Shown piece by piece: positions 1 to 12,194 of a stretch of 64,000 bases of DNA. Both the position numbers and the translations under genes were made by a program. Position 1 is the stretch's first letter; each line of letters begins with the position of its first letter. Under the pieces are notes generated by a model. The model was not told the origin of the DNA. It was given only the letters and a program-made list of their open reading frames with translations, and did no database searches. This stretch comes from Malania oleifera (Eukaryota > Streptophyta > Magnoliopsida > Santalales > Ximeniaceae), in the NCBI RefSeq assembly GCF_029873635.1, contig NC_080423.1, positions 92,363,191 to 92,427,190 on the forward strand, written 5' to 3'.

Positions 1-660
1 GTTCACATAATCCCCAAGAAAGCTTCAAAAGATATTTCAATAAATATTTAACCCTTGAAGTACTTACATTGGTTTTCCTAAAAATCTTATTTGCTAATCT
101 TTGAGATCTTCCACTTCCTTTTTTGCTTTCGAAGTCCTTTGGATGTTTGCATGAGCTTGTTTTAGCTTCCCTTGCTTTGGTCAATATTAAGCTATATTAA
201 GCTTCTTGTTGACTCTTCTTGAAGGTCATCTAACTTGATGGTCCACAATAATCTTTGTTTTCCTAAAACATCATAACTTAACTTTTTCAAGTTAAAATGT
301 CCTTTGTTTGTTATCACCAAAACTGATTGCAAAAGCCTAGTTAGGCCAACAATACTGATGAATCGTTATTGTATAATTAATTTAATGATAACGGAATTTG
401 AAAGTATGACATCCTTTTGAAACTCTCAAGGTGAGAGTAGTCACTGCAGTAGCGGGATTGTTCAATATTAAAAGGTTGGTAAACTAAATCAACATGGAAG
501 AGTTAGTTAAGTTCAAAAGGATAATCAAAGGCTAATGATATACCATCAATTGATTGGGCGTATAAGAGGCGTTGATACCTTGACAATGATACCTTACTTT
601 TGCATAATCGCACTCTTGAATTCTATTTTGATTACGTTAAGTAGGATTATTAATTCAGGA
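1..660. other. Unassigned AT-rich flank
   Basis: No convincing coding exon, RNA gene or transposon end was recognised here. The last five bases (656-660, CAGGA) are the left target-site duplication of the Copia element that follows. Confidence 0.5.
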
Positions 661-662
661 AC

Positions 663-1007
663 TTTTGACTTATGACTCTTATTTAGAGGGGTTATCCACT
701 TGAAGTTTGTTACAAGTGGGAAGTTTTGTGTTGAGGGCTCACGGTGTAATTTAATTGTATTATCATGTAAGTGTATATTGGGGTTTCCATATTGGGGTTA
801 TATATACATATTATAGCCAAGGGTTAAAACTCTAAGGCAATTTTCATTTGATGATAGTGGAAATTGCGTATGGGTTCTGTGGACATAGGCAAATTATCGA
901 ACCACGTAAATTCATTATTTTTCTTATCTCTTTTTGAGATTTATTTGTTTTTCGTATTTGGTGTGTGTGCGCGCGTGTGCATAACCTTAGGGCGTGATTT
1001 CACAACA
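663..1007 (+). repeat. 5' LTR of the Copia fossil
   Basis: It aligns along its whole length with 5092-5436 and ends in ACAACA just before the primer-binding site. A TATA-like stretch lies near 798-812. The left boundary is uncertain by about two bases. Confidence 0.88.
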
Positions 1008-4000
1008 ATTGGTATCAAAGCACCAGGTTCATGCTAGTTTTTTCTAGGGTTTGCTTCTGGATTGTACCAAGGATGAGCGAGATGAAAACTAGATTCGAAA
1101 AGTTCAATGGTAGAGGGAACGTTAGCTTGTGGCAGATGCGAGTGATTGATTTGTTGGTTGAACAAAAGGTTTATAGGCTTTGACAAGAAAGAAATTAGAG
1201 AATATTGATGAAGATGATCGGATGGAACTAGAATTGATCGCTTTCTGTACTATCTGATCTTGTTTGGCAGATTCTATAATATTCTATGTGACAGAGGGGA
1301 AAATTGTCAAGGGTTTATGGATGAGTTGGAAATCCCGTATATGTTGAAGAGAATACTAACAAATTGCTCTTGAAAAATTCATTTTTGATTTCTTCATATG
1401 CTTGAGGATGAAGATCTAAATCAACATATGAATCAATCCAATCAGATTATCAATGGTTTGCTCAAAGTGGATGTGAGGATTGGCGATGGAGATAAAATTT
1501 TGATGTCGTTATCAACCCTTCCTTCTTCTTCTGAACATCTGGTTATGAAACTACTCTTGGGAAATCCATTTTAAGTTATGAAGAGGTTTTTGGGGTTCTT
1601 AGGTCAAATGAGACTAGAAGAAAACTCAACAAAGAGGATAATGAATTAGGGGGCTTGGTTGCCAAGGCCGAACATAGGAGAGGGAGATCCTAGGAGAAGT
1701 ATACCCAGAGGTGCAAATCGAAGTCTAGATCAAAGGCCAAGAAGTTAAGGGGTGTCATTAGCAGGATTGTCCTTTTTGGAAGAAAGAGGAAGACAAGAAA
1801 TACCGCCCTTCAAGCTTTGTAAGTGTGGTTACAGATAGTTCAGACAACGAAGAGCTCTTGCTTGTTGCTTTAGGTAACAATTTTTTTTAGGATACTTAGA
1901 CTATGGATTCTGGTTGTTCCTTTCATTATTTGCCCATATAGGGTGTGGTTTGATACTTACTGGGAATGTGATGATGGATCAGTAGGGTGATCATCCTTGT
2001 CTTGTAATTGGAGTTGGTACTGTGAAAGTTAGCATGTTTGATGACATTGTTAGAACATTATAAAATGTTAGACATGTTTTGAAATTGAAGAATCTGCTTT
2101 CCTTAGGTTACTTAGAAAATACTTTGCATGGGCTTTTAGTAATTTCGAAAGTGGAATCCTAATGGTTTTAAAAGGGTTCTATGATTGTTATGAAGAGTAA
2201 ACGAGTTGATAACAATTTGTATTAGTTAATAGGTAGTACAATTGTGGATAGTGCAACAACTGCTTCATTGGATACTGACACAGTTGACGCTACGCTCTAA
2301 CATATGTGCTTGGGACATATGAGTGAGTAGGGTATGATGGAACTCTATAAGAGAAAATTGTTGAAAGGATTGAAGGAGTGCAAAGTTAGTTTTTGCAGTG
2401 TTGTGTTTTGAGTAAACAATGCAAAGTGAAATTCAAGCTATCTTTCGAAAGAGCAAAGATATTATAAATTATGTTTACAGTGTTGTTTGGGGGCTTATAA
2501 GGGTGCCAACTAAGAATGAAGCTCAGTATTTTGTTAGCTTCATTCATGATTACTCTAGAAAGCTTTGGATTTATTTCATGAAGGAAAAGTCAGAGGTATT
2601 CTCCAAATTCAAGTAGTGGAAGACAGTGGTTGAGAAACAAATGGGAAAGTTAGTAAAGTGTCTTAAATCAAATAATGGGTTAGAGTACAAGTCTGATGAG
2701 TTTTTGAACTTTTGCAGGTCTGAGGGAATTGTCAGACATTTTACAGTTTGTCACACTGCACAATAGAATGAGGTGGCTAAAAAGATGAATATGACTTTAC
2801 TTGAGAAAGTTAGGAGTTGAGACTACATGCAGAATTGCCCAAAAATTTATGGGAAGATGCAGTTAGCACAACTTGTTATATTATTAACAGGGCACCTTCT
2901 GCAAAGATGGATGGTAAAGTGGATGAGGAAGTTTGAACTGGTCAAGAGGTTGACTACTCTAAATTGAGGATCTTCAGTTGTCTAGCATACGCTCACATTC
3001 ATAGTGAGCTTTGATCCAAACTAGACTCTAAATCCAAGAGGTGCATTTTTATTAGCTATGAAAACGGGATTAAAGGCTTCAAGTTATGAGATCCAAAAGA
3101 TAAGAAGGTATTTATGAGTGGAGATGTGGTGTTTGATGAGACATCAATGCTAAGTTACAAAGAAGATGGACAAGGTAGTAAAGTTGACAAGAAGTAGCCA
3201 AAGGTGCAGGTGGAACTTGGTAAAGTATAGGACCAGCAACCAAAGGTGCCCTTTGTTAAGCAACATGATTAGCGAGAACCAAATTACCATGGTGTAGCTA
3301 TAGACAGACCAAAATGCATTATCTATATATTGCGGAGATATAGTTTTTGAGGATATGATCTCCTTTGCTCTTGTTAGTGGAAGTGGAGATCCATACTCTT
3401 TTAGGATGCAATTTTTGGCCCAGAGAAACATAGGTAGATGGAAGCTATGATGTTAAAGGTGAAGTCTTTGCATAAAAGTCTGACTTGGGAGTTGGTGAAA
3501 CTTCCGAAGGGAAGGAAAGCAGTGGGATACAATCATACAAATGGGAGTTTAGGAATAAAGATGATATTTCAAAAAGAGGCGGTAAGCGATCCAAGGCCAG
3601 ACTAGTGGTAAATGGGTATTCTCAAATGATATTTCAGAAAGAGGTGGTAAGCGATCCAAGGCCAGACTAGTGTTAAATGGGTATTCTCATGGGGAAGGGA
3701 TACTATGATTAGGTATTTTATCCGGTTGCCCCATATATCTCCATTTGGCTTTTGTTGGCCATGGCAGCTCAATTTGGTTTGGAGTTAAGAGTAGCTAGAT
3801 GGTAAAACAACATTTCTTGATGATGACTTAAAAGAGCAAATTTATATGGAGCAACTAGAAAGTTTCATAGAACTTGAGAAGGAGAATTATGCTCATATAT
3901 TGAAGAAATCATTTTATGGTTTGAAGCAATCGTCAAGGTAGTGGTACAAGTGCTTTGATTCGTACATGATGAGTATCGAATATACCCACCGTGAGTATGA

Positions 4001-5091
4001 TTGTTTTGTTTATTTTAGAAGTCTATTTGATGGTTCATTTATCTTTCTACTGCTATTTGTTGATAATATGTTGATTACTATAAAGAATATTTGTGATGTC
4101 AATGGTTTAAAATCCTTATTAAGGAACTTGAGATGAAGGGTCTTGGGGTTGTAAATAAGATCCTTGGGATGGAAATACCGAGAGATTGGAATGATTAGAA
4201 GCTTTGGGTCTCTCAAAAGGCTTACATAGGGTGGGTGTTGGAGAGATTTAGCATGAGCCATTCTAAGCCAATGTCTACACCATTAGCAAATCATTTCAAG
4301 CTATCTTCAACACAATGTCCACAATTAGAGGAGGATGTGGAGGAGATGTCAAGGGTATCATACGCCAACGTAGTGGGTTGCTTGATGTATGCCATGGTTT
4401 GTACTTGTTCACATCTTCTACATGCAATTAGTATAGTGACTAAGTTTATGACAAATTTGGGCAAGGAGCATTGGAGTGCTTTGAAGTGGGTCCTTAGGTA
4501 CTTGAAAGGCACTACAAATTCTAGAATTGTATAGGATAGGATTCAACTTTAATATAGGGATTTGATGATGCAGATTATGCAGGAGAATTGGATGACAGGA
4601 GGTCCACAACAGGTTATGTATTCACTATGGCAGGTGGACCTATTTGTTGGAAATCCATCTTAGGGTTAGTTTTTGCATTATTTACCACTAGGCTGAGTAC
4701 ATGACAGTGATAGAGGCTGCAAATGAGGCTATGTCGTTGAAAGGATTGGTAACTGGACTTGGCATAAAGCAACAAACTATTTATTTGCGTTGTGATAATT
4801 AGAGTGCTATTTACTTATTAATGAATCAAGTTTGTCATGTCAGAACAAAGTGCATTGTAGTTAGATATCACAAAATGAGAGAGTTGATTAGTACAAATGA
4901 AATTCAGTTGGTTAAGGTGACTACACAAGAAAATGCATCTGACATGTTGATGAAGGTTGTTACTAAGGAGAATTTTTGGCATTGTTTGAACTTACTCCTT
5001 ATTGCTAGTTGCTGAATTTGTAATATGCAGTTTTAGGTAGAGGCATGGGTCTCAAAGCTCCCGAGGGGTGAATATTCATCAAGATGGAGAT

Positions 5092-5436
5092 TGTTGAGTT
5101 ATGACTCATATTCAGAGGGGTTATCCACTTAAATATTGTTACAAGTGGGAGGTTTCACACGGAGGACTCAGGGTGTAATGTAATTGTATTATTATATGAG
5201 GGTATTTTAGGGTTTTCATATAGGACTATGTATATATTGTAGCTAATGGTTGAAACTTTAAGAAAATTTTTGTTTGATAATAGTGGAAATTGTGCAGGGG
5301 CTCCATAGACATAGGCACATAGTTGAATCACGTAAAATCATTGTTCTTCTTCTCCTTTTTGATTTTTCCTTGTTTTTTGTATTTGCTTTGTGTGTGTGCG
5401 CGAGCGCGCATATCCTTGGGGCATGATTTAACTACA
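5092..5436 (+). repeat. 3' LTR of the Copia fossil
   Basis: It begins TGTTGAG after a purine-rich tract and ends in ACTACA, immediately followed by the CAGGA target duplication. Confidence 0.9.
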
Positions 5437-6040
5437 CAGGAAAATAACAGTTAGTGATGTCTCCATTGAATATGTTACCTATAATCTCACACATTGCTCT
5501 CACTTGCTCAATTGCCCATCTAGGTTGGGGCAGTCCTCCTCTAGGACGCATTGACATGAGAAAAATGCCCATTTATTAAAATTGTTTATTTAATGATTTT
5601 GTGACCCATACAACTTTTTTTCTTACTAAAAAATATACATAATAAATAAATATTTAATTTTTTTCAATTGCTTATGATTTTCCAAAATTTCACTCCTCCA
5701 TCTCCAACACTAATGCAAAACTGCCACCATTCTTTCACCCTCTTATCTCTTCTTTAACCCTTGCACTTCACCCCCACCCACATACATCCTTTGTAACATC
5801 TTCCTTCTTGCAAACCCCTCCTGAATCCTTCTTGTCGTAAGTCCTAGCAACATAAAAAAATCCACCCTCCTTTACATCTTAGTTGCCAAATCTCCCCCAC
5901 CAACTAGTGGCAAATAACCTATAATAGGTGGGGGCTAAAGCTCATGCAAAAATACTTTTATTTATTTATTTTTATTTTTTAAGATTATTATTATTATTAT
6001 TTTGGCCCTTAATCTAATAGAGGAAAATGCTCTTGATCAG

Positions 6041-6105
6041 GTGAATTGGTGGAAAAGATTCATGTAGCCGACCCCACCTAGCGGGACTTGAGGCTTGTTG
6101 TTGTA
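6041..6105 (+). repeat. Probable 3' tail of an RTE-type LINE or related SINE
   Basis: The block reads CATGTAGCCGACCCCACC, then GGGACTTGAGGC, then a TTG-rich end. A second, diverged copy in the same orientation lies in the TFIIS intron (10822-10882). Tails ending in TTG repeats are known from plant RTE-type LINEs and the SINEs that borrow them. The family assignment is from memory. Confidence 0.5.
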
Positions 6106-6972
6106 AGATTATGTTTTTATAATTATTTGTTTATAATCTTAAATTGTTATGATATCAATTTAAACATAACATTAGAGTTCTAATCAATATTAAAAATTCA
6201 AACTTTCACTACATTGGGTTTCATCCTTATTTGCATTTCTTTCTCTATTTTTTTACTTTAATTTTAAAATCCTAAATTTTATATATTAGAACTTAAACCT
6301 TCTACAAAAGCAAGTTAAGTGGGTGCAATCCTAAAAAGACTCGCAACTTCAAACCTCTCACATATATAATATGGGAATATTTTTGTCAATTGAGTGAGGG
6401 GCTAAGCCCACACTGGGCTCATTGCAGATCTGCTCATGCCATTTATGGATCCCTCTCTGCCAATCCTTTTATTGCAAGCTTTCTGCCTATGGCATCTAAC
6501 ATGACTCATGCCTTCCCCTCCTCACCGTCGTGAAAGTTAGAAGGTTTGGGCCTCTTAACCAAGGAAGACCATTTCATCCATATAATGCCTTTCCTATGGA
6601 AGAAAACCAAAGCACCTCGAATTTCTCATCTTGTTGCCAATCTCCATTCGCCAAAGTGAGGTAGATCATTGCTCGTTGAAACTAGCTTACGCACTTCCCT
6701 CACTAATCTCTTTTTCAAGAACCAAGATTGCCTTAAAAAATCATCCAAGAAAAAGAAAACAAGCTGTCCTCTTAAGATTTCTGGACCAGATTTGAATTCG
6801 ACCAATAAAACTTCCTCTTGAGATTGTGTTGTTTTATAGGTCGTTTAAATCATGACAACCATATGCCAAAATGGCCAAAATGGTGATGGCAACTTTGTAG
6901 AAGATGCGAGTGAGGCTAATTGTTTAATGGGTGCTAAAAAAAGTCGATGATAATAAGGGTTTAGTTTGGAGT

Positions 6973-7013
6973 GGTTTTTTTTTTTTTGTTTTTGTTTTTG
7001 TTTTTGTTTTTTT
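6973..7013. repeat. T-rich (TTTTTG)n simple repeat
   Basis: A long T run followed by about four TTTTTG units. Confidence 0.85.
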
Positions 7014-7639
7014 GATAGTATTTAAAATTTTATATAGTTGGTCCTAGCCTAGGGATGAAGAAGCTTGTGGTGGGATTGGATCACAATGATTGACTTTCAT
7101 GCTATTATTTCTAAAGTATGTTGGGAAACATGTGTTTTGTCTCTTTGAGATTGTGTTTTGTGGCGTAAAAAAGATTTAACTCTTTGATTCAAACAGTTTT
7201 GGTCTTAGTTCAGCAAAGATGTTTGAGAGTGTCCAAGAAGATAGATTTCAAAATAATTAAAGATTTTTTTAGAGAGTGGGTCGCTATGAGATTGGGAGTT
7301 TTCAAAGATGGAGAACTAGCGACCAAAAGAGGATGGCTTACAGGAGGCGTGTGTAGAAGAGGAATTTTTGTGAATTGTAACTTCGTAAGGAGTGAAGAAA
7401 AAAAAAGAGAAAAAATTGTTAATTTTATACTATAAATAATTTTCTTTAAAAGAAAAAAAAATTGAAATGAGCTGATTTTGAAATTATTATGTAACCATTT
7501 TTAATGAAAGGGTATTTTTCCTAAATAGAAAACGAGAAATTATTCTCATTTTATTGTAAAAATTAAAAGTTTAATAACAAGGACAAATTTAGTCCATAAT
7601 TTACCAACTGATGAGGCCATTATTTTACCCCAGAACTTA

Positions 7640-8129
7640 CAACTTACTTATTACAACTTACTAATAATAAAAATAACACGATCAGAAGCCGTCCACTGTC
7701 TTGAGCCTTCTCTGATTAAGGCAATAATAACCATCTGCCCCTAACCATCCTGCACCCTATCCCCTTCCCCTCTTTGAAAAAATAAATTAGGGCAACATTG
7801 CCAGTCAAAACCAATCCAAAGCTTTCCTCTTCAAAGCTTCTACAATCCTGCACCGATCTGTTTTGCCTCATGTAATATGAAACCTAATCTGCACTTTTTC
7901 TGTAGATCTCTTCAGAAATCCTCGTTGAATGTTCGTATTTGTACCTATTTCATCACGTTTTTGTTTTGTTTGCATGCTTATTAGGGTTCAATTCATTCTG
8001 AGGCACCTATTACTGTCATTGTTTTTAATATTGGGGATGTATATTCTGATTCATTATTATTATCATTATTATTTTTTTTTTCAGTTCGGTTTCATGCCCG
8101 GAAGGTTTTGATAAAAGATCTGGAGATCA
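7640..8129 (+). promoter_or_regulatory. TFIIS upstream region and 5' leader
   Basis: DNA directly upstream of the TFIIS start codon. A T-run followed by CAG (8081-8084) is a good splice acceptor, so the leader is probably spliced. Exonic leader sequence would run from about 8085 to the ATG at 8130. The transcription start cannot be placed from the sequence alone. Confidence 0.4.
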
Positions 8130-8611
8130 ATGGAGAGAGAGCTAGTGGAGCTGTTTGAATCGGCAAAGAAGGCTGCGGACGCAGCGGCAGGTGAAGGGGT
8201 TTCCTCGAGTGGTCCTGAGGTGTCGCGATGCATCGATGTGTTGAAACAGCTTAAGAATTCTCCTGTGTCGTATGATGTTCTCGTTTCAACGCAGGTATGA
8301 GGCTTGACTGAGGCCCTAGACTTCAGATTTATTGTTTCCTTGGTGCTGTTTCTTTTTTTTTGTTTTGAAAACCACTGAATGTTGTTAGGAACTGACTGAA
8401 TTTGATGTTCTGTTTTTCTTTGATCAGTAAAACAAGGATTTTGCTAAAACCAAAAAAAAATTAAAAATCACACGGGGTAGACAGAAGAGTAAGATACAGG
8501 AGAATCAAACAAGTTGATTTTTGTGGTTGTTATATATTTAGGTCTTAAATATGTTTGAACAAATTTTGCTGCTGCTGCTGCTGTTGTTGCAGTTTTTTTG
8601 GGGTGTTCTCA

Positions 8612-8677
<66 letters not shown>

Positions 8678-11600
8678 GTGTGTATACACAGAGAGGGATG
8701 GAGAGAGAGATGGGGGAATGCTTTTGACTATTCGGAAACTTTGTTTAAAGGTAAGGAATGGAGTGTTTTTGCCACTTTGAAGTAGCAAACGAAAGTGCTT
8801 TTTATGCTGTACCTCCAGTTGGAGGCAGGAATCTTGTCTCTGTATTTTTTTCTTTTTGTTTTAGGGCAAGGTGAAAGCATAAAATCCTAGAAAAATACAG
8901 GGCCAGTACATAGTTTCTTTAACTTTATATTTTGTGTTGCAACCATGAGCAATGCCATGCCTCCTGCCATTGGTTTAATTATATTGAGTTTCTAATAACT
9001 TTCCTTGTAGAGAGAGGATCATCTCCTCATTCATGTGAGTTCTTTATCTCCTCCCCCAAACTTTAAGCACCTAGCTATGGAAATATCAAGTGCCATTGGG
9101 TACATCAGAATACTTGTATACTCATATTTTATGGTTAAGATAGCAATCTTTTGCTTGTATTATTTGACAATGCATATTGTGGGCAGTCAACCTAAATTCT
9201 GAGTTCATTTGGTGGTGATTAATTTTAAGTAAATATATTGTACACAAAAGTTGGTCAATTGATATATCTAGAATACCAATGTTGAAATTTTGACCGACAT
9301 ACATGTAGAATTCCAACAAAAAGTTGAATTCATTTACATGGCAAATAACTGTCACATGATAAGTCCTTGATATTAGTTACAGAAATGATACATATTAGGC
9401 TTTTTGGGCAAATATCCATTTTGTTATAAAAAAGTTGTAAAACTATACTAAACTGCATAATTTTGACTGGAAGAGTAGCTCATCCAATGCACGTGAGAGA
9501 AAATTGATAGCAACATAACTAATAAAATAGTTGTCAAATTGAGATATGAATTGTGAGTCGAAATTCCAGTTTTGGGAATCGAGAATCAAATCATAAGATT
9601 TGGTACTAATTTCCAAAATCAATTCTAAATGATGTGCATATATTGATATACAAACTACAAGCAAAACAGTAGAATACATTTAAATTTTGACAATAAAAAA
9701 TCAAATTTCATGTGTATGCTTTCCCTAAACAATTGAAAAGTAAGAGAATAAATTGGAAATATTAATAAATAATGAACTTTATGTTGTTTAAAGGAAGGAA
9801 TCAAGAAAAAAGAGTAAAAAGTTGAACTTTGGTGTTTATCAACAATTAAAAAAACAATAATATTTCATTCATATTCTTTCTCGGATTAAGAAGAAAAAAA
9901 TAAACCTTAAAAATGATAATAATTGAACAAACTACTAAAAAATCAACTTCTAAACCTTAACAATATAACGAGACAAGGGTAGCACCTTAGCTGGTGAGTG
10001 TTTCGTTGCTTCTTCTCAATGGCAGGACACTATACTCTTGCTCCTAGAGTGAAGAAGATTTTGTGAAGACAACATCAGACCTAAAGTTCTATTTTCTCCT
10101 TTTTTTTCAGCACAAAACTGATATAGACCATGAATGGAAGGTAATCGTGTAAAAATAAAAGCAATAAAAAAAGAAAGGAATGTTGTTTTTTGGGGTTTCA
10201 AACTAGTTGGGTTTGTCAGGATATGATAGGCCCAGAATTGTGTTAATCTATAGATTTGGTTCGAATCATTAGATTCATGATGGTGAGTCAATAGGTTCAT
10301 AATGATTCAGTTGTTTTTGGATTTGTTAATGTGGTTCAGATCGATTTAATGTAGAAGTGGTATGAATCTTACAAATCGAATTGTGAATGATAAGATCCTA
10401 ACAACTATGCTCTAATATAGAAGGGAAGGACTGAACACATTTGGGTTTTCCCTCTTTGTTCTGGCTTGAGAGATTCTCATGATTTCCTTCTTTTTTTACC
10501 TGCTTCTGTGTGTGTTGATATATTATATTAGTTGTGCTGGTATAATGTGTGTAGTTATTGCACATACAGGTAATATGACATACATGTACTTTTACAAAAT
10601 CTACCTTAATTTGCATTCCATGTATCCTTTGTTTTTAAAAGAACATTATTTCAAGCAAAAAAAAAAATGAATTATGTTACTTCGATGTGTTTATATGATG
10701 CAGACCAGATAGCACACCAGTGAGCAGTAATTCAATTGACATTTACTTGAGTTGGGATTGTAAGACATGGTTTAATGGCTCTCAACTTTTTGTGAATGTT
10801 GTCCTAGATTAAGTAGAGTCTGGGAAAGAACTTATGTAGCCAACACCCCCCAGTGGGACTTGAGGCTCTGTTATTGTTGTTACTTTGCATGTCTTTATTA
10901 CTGGTTATGGTTTTGCACTTGATGAGATGCATATTATGCAATTCAATAAACAAGCAATGTGAGATTGATATGTAACTAACTAATCCCATCTCATTTGAAG
11001 ATAATTATAGAGTAACTACATTCTAACCTCAATGTATGTATTTCCTGCATGATTGAGCAAATATATATATATATATATTTTGGTAGGGGGTGTTGCTTTT
11101 CATTTTACTTTTAAATTTTTACCCGTAAGATATTTAAAAAGAACTTGTTGAATGTTTGTTCATGCTAGTGATAATTTCCATTATCAAAATTTAATTTTGT
11201 CATCTAATGTATTATGTGACATTAATTTCAGGTTGGAAAACGGCTTCGTCATCTCACAAAACATCCAAGGGAGAAAATCCAGGTTGTGGCTTCTGACTTG
11301 CTTGATAAGTGGAAAAAGATAGTCATTGATGAAACGACCAGAAATAAGAAAAATGGTAGCTTAGAAAATAAATGTTCAACCAAGATGGAGGTTGCAAAAG
11401 CAGAGACTGCCAGAGTTGAGAAGGTTCAGAAGTCAGTAGCAGTAAAGGTTGAGAAAGTGGAGAAATCTGAGACAGTCAAGGTTGAGAAAATTGATATAAG
11501 CAATTTAATGAAACCTGGGAGTACTTCAACCTCAGAAACTATCAAGGTTGAGAAAAACAATGGGGTTTCTGTTAAGGTTGAAAAGATCTCCAGGGAAGAG

Positions 11601-12194
11601 AAACCAACTTCCAGCATCAAGAAACCATTGCAAGCTGCCAATGGCCCTCCTAAGCTGACTTCAATGATCAAGTGCAATGATGCTTTGCGCGACAAAATTC
11701 GTGAGCTCCTTTTAGAGGCCCTGTCCAGAGTTGCTGGTGAGGCTGATGAGGGCATTAAGGATGAAGTGGATGCCTGTGATCCAATACGGGTGGCAGTCTC
11801 AGTGGAATCTGTAATGTTTGAGAAAATGGGCCGATCTAATGGGAGCCAAAAGGTTAAATACAGGTCTATAATGTTCAACCTCAAGGACTCAAACAACCCG
11901 GATTTAAGGAGAAAAGTTCTTCTTGGCCAGGTTAAGCCCGAGATGCTTATGACAATGACTCCGGAAGAAATGGCAAGTAATCAAAGGCAACGCGAGAATA
12001 AACAAATAAAAGAGAAAGCCCTGTTTGATTGTCAGCGCGGTGGCGCACCAAAAGCCACTACTGATCAGTTCAAGTGTGGCCGTTGTGGGCAGCGCAAGTG
12101 TACTTACTATCAACTGCAGACCAGGAGTGCAGATGAACCCATGACGACGTTTGTGACTTGTGTAAACTGCAACAACCATTGGAAGTTCTGTTAG
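8130..12194 (+). CDS. TFIIS: Transcription elongation factor TFIIS
   Basis: Two coding exons, 8130-8294 and 11232-12194, with a GT-AG phase-0 intron of 2937 bp, give 375 residues. Plant TFIIS is usually about 380. The product rescues backtracked RNA polymerase II in the nucleus by stimulating transcript cleavage. Domains seen: the TFIIS N-terminal (LW) helical domain at residues 1-95 (SSGPEVSRCIDVLKQL), a charged Lys/Glu-rich linker at 100-195, the central Pol II-binding domain at about 201-323 (MIKCNDALRDKIRELLLEAL), and the C-terminal zinc ribbon at 335-375. The ribbon has Cys 337, 340, 365 and 368 and the acidic Asp-Glu pair at 356-357 that reaches the polymerase active site. The linker carries at least six KVEK-like repeats. 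The start is chosen because exon 1 is in frame and gives the family's usual N-terminus. The intron holds a CT/TA microsatellite and a TTG-type retroposon tail. The gene looks intact. Confidence 0.96.
8610..8668. repeat. (CT)n(TA)n microsatellite in the TFIIS intron
   Basis: A pure CT run passes directly into a TA run inside the intron. Short ORFs across it are simple-repeat translations. Confidence 0.95.
10822..10882 (+). repeat. Second TTG-type retroposon tail
   Basis: It shares ATGTAGCC, AGTGGGACTTGAGGC and a TTG-rich end with 6041-6105, with moderate divergence. It lies in the TFIIS intron, in the sense direction. Confidence 0.5.

Larger units (their letters stand above)
661..5436 (+). 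mobile_element. Old broken Ty1/Copia LTR retrotransposon
   Basis: A complete-length but broken Copia fossil. Two LTR-like blocks of about 345 bp (663-1007 and 5092-5436) flank it, and CAGGA is duplicated outside both ends (656-660 and 5437-5441). A primer-binding site of the initiator-Met tRNA type (TGGTATCAAAG, 1010-1020) follows the left LTR. A purine-rich tract (about 5081-5090) precedes the right one. Between them, in Copia order, are remnants of gag (about 1075-1840), pre-integrase and integrase (about 2280-3150), reverse transcriptase (about 3480-4250) and RNase H (about 4550-5015). The pieces are in several frames, with many breaks. By eye more than a tenth of LTR positions differ, so the insertion is old. 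Confidence 0.93.
5442..7639. other. Intergenic DNA, no gene recognised
   Basis: AT-rich DNA between the Copia fossil and the TFIIS gene. Apart from a probable LINE/SINE tail (6041-6105) and a T5G array (6973-7013) I see nothing assignable. Short ORFs here (for example 7184-7435) show no recognisable domain and are probably chance. Confidence 0.5.

Noticed and set aside
10016-10300. A 94-codon minus-strand ORF in the TFIIS intron
   Set aside because: No domain, low-complexity composition, no splice or promoter support.
11426-12179. Two long minus-strand ORFs (156 and 91 codons)
   Set aside because: They are shadows of the TFIIS second exon, whose conserved domains are on the plus strand.
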